DNA from: Bacteroidota bacterium
GTDB taxonomy: Bacteria > Bacteroidota > Ignavibacteria > UBA10030 > UBA6906
DNA: 7,119 nt
Direction of reading: 5' to 3'
Assembly: GCA_003541875.1 (NCBI GenBank)
Contig: DPLS01000252.1
Location: 1-7,119 of the forward strand
The translations under genes were made by a program, and so were the position numbers. This document shows positions 5,698 through 7,119 of the stretch, in pieces (positions within the stretch are counted from its first letter, which is position 1; each line of letters begins with the position of its first letter). The notes under the pieces are model-generated. The model saw nothing but the letters and a program-made list of their open reading frames with translations. It had not been told where the DNA came from and made no database searches.

Positions 5698-7119
5698 ACT
5701 TTCCGAACACATACACTCGGTATTCCTGCGGCTCAAGGCTTACAGCCAGCGAGTCAGGAGATTTCGCTCCCACCTCGATACGCTCTCGCGTGAAGATATC
5801 CTGCATGAACGTTCTCTTCTCGCCAGCAAAGAGTCGAGCCATTGGGATCGTGAGCGTCGTGGTTCGAGCTTCACGAGAGAAATTCAGGACGGTGAAGACC
5901 TTGTCCTTGCCGGCGATACGAAAGAACGCGTATACCTCGGCATCATGGTCGGACTGTATCTTGATCATCTCTCCACGCGACAATGCTTTGTGCGCTCGTC
6001 GCAGCAGGAATAAGGTCTGATACAACTCCTCCATGTCGTGCGAGGCATTCCAATTCACATCGACCTTCTCGTACAGGCTCAGCTTCTTGTTGTTGGCAAC
6101 TTCTTCTGCGGTGTAGATGAGAGGGACACCCGGAAGAGTATTCACTAACACGGCAGACAGCTTCAGACCTTGCATCCCAAACTTCTCAACAGCCGGCGCA
6201 TCCCACGCATTCTTGTCGTGAGAGGTGTTGAAACGCATTCGGAGCGCACCGGTTGGAAACTGCAGTGACTCCGCTTTCAGAAGCTCATCAAAAACTGTAG
6301 CCGGCTTCTTCCCGTTGATAACCGGGTCAAGCACATTGTAGACGTTCCAAGAGGAGGTCAGGTCAAAGGCCTTCATGTGATGCTCCGGGATGGATCCTTC
6401 GGCGAGCATCATCACCGGCTTGATCTTGTTCATCGTTGCGCGTGCCTCTTCCCAGAAGTCAATAGGCACCAACTCAGCCATGTCGCAGCGAAAACCGTCG
6501 ATGCTGACATCCCGAACCCAATACAACATCATCTCCAGCATGTAATGGCGGAGTCCGGGCTTCGAGTAATCGAGGTCCGCAACATCTGTCCAGTCTGCAT
6601 TCGGAGCAACGATTGTCCCCTTCTCGTTTCTCGTGAACCAGTCGGGATGCTCGGTGATCAATTTGCTATCCCACGAGGTATGATTGGCCACGAGGTCGAT
6701 GATCAGCTTTATACCATTCTTGTGAACCGCGTTGAGCAACCGCTTGAAATCCTGAAGCGTGCCGAATTCAGAATTGATCCCGTAGTAATCCTGCACCGCG
6801 TACGGACTGCCAAGCGTCCCCTTCCTGTTCGTCTTCCCAACAGGATGGATTGGCATGAGCCAAAGAACAGTTACGCCAAGGCTCTTCAGCTCCGGAATTC
6901 TTCTTTCAAGTCCGGCGAAGTTCCCTTGTTTTGAAAACGATCGGAGATACACCTCGTAGATGATCGCGTCCTTCACCCAGTCTGCACTTTTGAGTGCAGG
7001 CTTCCCAAAGAAAGGACTCTTGAGCAGATCGTCGATATGCTTCGTCTCGACAAGTGTCACAGGTCGATGGATGCCGCCCCCACCGCCGCTATCCAGCACC
7101 AGAACGACGACGTAGTTGC
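5696..7119 (-). CDS. GH13 alpha-amylase-family glycoside hydrolase (5' end outside window)
   Basis: This enzyme should act on alpha-glucans such as starch, glycogen or maltooligosaccharides. Residues are numbered from the codon at 7099. The (beta/alpha)8 barrel starts near DWVKDAIIYEVYLRSF (40-55). Region I is DLVANH (135-140), region II GFRCD (202-206) with nucleophile D206, region III LAEG with acid/base E234, and region IV NTSHD (291-295) with D295. All key residues are present. GVPLIYTAEE (324-333) is the usual loop near the end of the barrel, and a beta-sandwich C domain covers about 380-467. Position 7099 is only a GTG, and the frame stays open to the right edge with NYVVVLVLDS and five glycines ahead of the barrel. 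The protein therefore probably continues upstream into another domain or a signal peptide. The subfamily and exact substrate are not determined. The gene converges on the copper lipoprotein and shows no link to it. Confidence 0.93.
   Translation of the reverse strand, partial: NYVVVLVLDSGGGGGIHRPVTLVETKHIDDLLKSPFFGKPALKSADWVKDAIIYEVYLRSFSKQGNFAGLERRIPELKSLGVTVLWLMPIHPVGKTNRKGTLGSPYAVQDYYGINSEFGTLQDFKRLLNAVHKNGIKLIIDLVANHTSWDSKLITEHPDWFTRNEKGTIVAPNADWTDVADLDYSKPGLRHYMLEMMLYWVRDVSIDGFRCDMAELVPIDFWEEARATMNKIKPVMMLAEGSIPEHHMKAFDLTSSWNVYNVLDPVINGKKPATVFDELLKAESLQFPTGALRMRFNTSHDKNAWDAPAVEKFGMQGLKLSAVLVNTLPGVPLIYTAEEVANNKKLSLYEKVDVNWNASHDMEELYQTLFLLRRAHKALSRGEMIKIQSDHDAEVYAFFRIAGKDKVFTVLNFSREARTTTLTIPMARLFAGEKRTFMQDIFTRERIEVGAKSPDSLAVSLEPQEYRVYVFGK

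Noticed and set aside
6377..6934. Plus-strand open frame of 185 codons
   Set aside because: It is antisense to the catalytic core of the GH13 enzyme, whose conserved regions I to III are unambiguous in the minus-strand frame.

Overview
The window looks like ordinary chromosomal DNA of a Gram-negative bacterium, most plausibly a member of the Bacteroidota/Chlorobi/Ignavibacteria assemblage. The evidence is indirect. There is a signal-peptide protein with outer-membrane barrel character and a lipoprotein. Most starts lack a recognisable Shine-Dalgarno sequence, base composition is fairly balanced, and two intergenic spots carry degenerate heptanucleotide repeats. No taxonomic marker gene is present, so this placement is an inference.

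Positions 1-5099 hold five tightly packed minus-strand genes that read like one operon. In transcription order they are: an EVE-domain protein (5099-4695); a CNNM/CorC-type membrane protein with DUF21, a CBS pair and a CorC_HlyC domain (4681-3359); a secreted, probably outer-membrane beta-barrel protein of unknown function (3356-2646); a membrane sensor histidine kinase with HAMP and PAS domains (2604-739); and an NtrC-type sigma-54 response regulator (742 to beyond position 1). The gaps are 13, 2 and 41 bases, and the last pair overlaps by 4 bases (ATGA). The kinase and regulator are almost certainly a cognate pair. What they sense and control cannot be read from this window.

Positions 5100-5297 form a divergent intergenic region with a heptad repeat beside the EVE start and a tentative promoter. 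On the plus strand, 5298-5642 encodes a small lipoprotein with a CusF-like copper-binding domain, the fold often found next to or fused with Sco-type copper chaperones. It converges on a minus-strand GH13 alpha-amylase-family enzyme (5696 to beyond the right edge) that has all the canonical catalytic residues. The convergent spacer holds a second heptad repeat, which also forms a perfect 11-base inverted repeat containing the amylase stop codon.

I see no mobile element, CRISPR array, tRNA, rRNA or convincing new system. The points most worth a second look are the two heptad repeats of different unit, the compact five-gene cluster with its uncharacterised barrel protein, and the amylase frame that stays open through the right edge.
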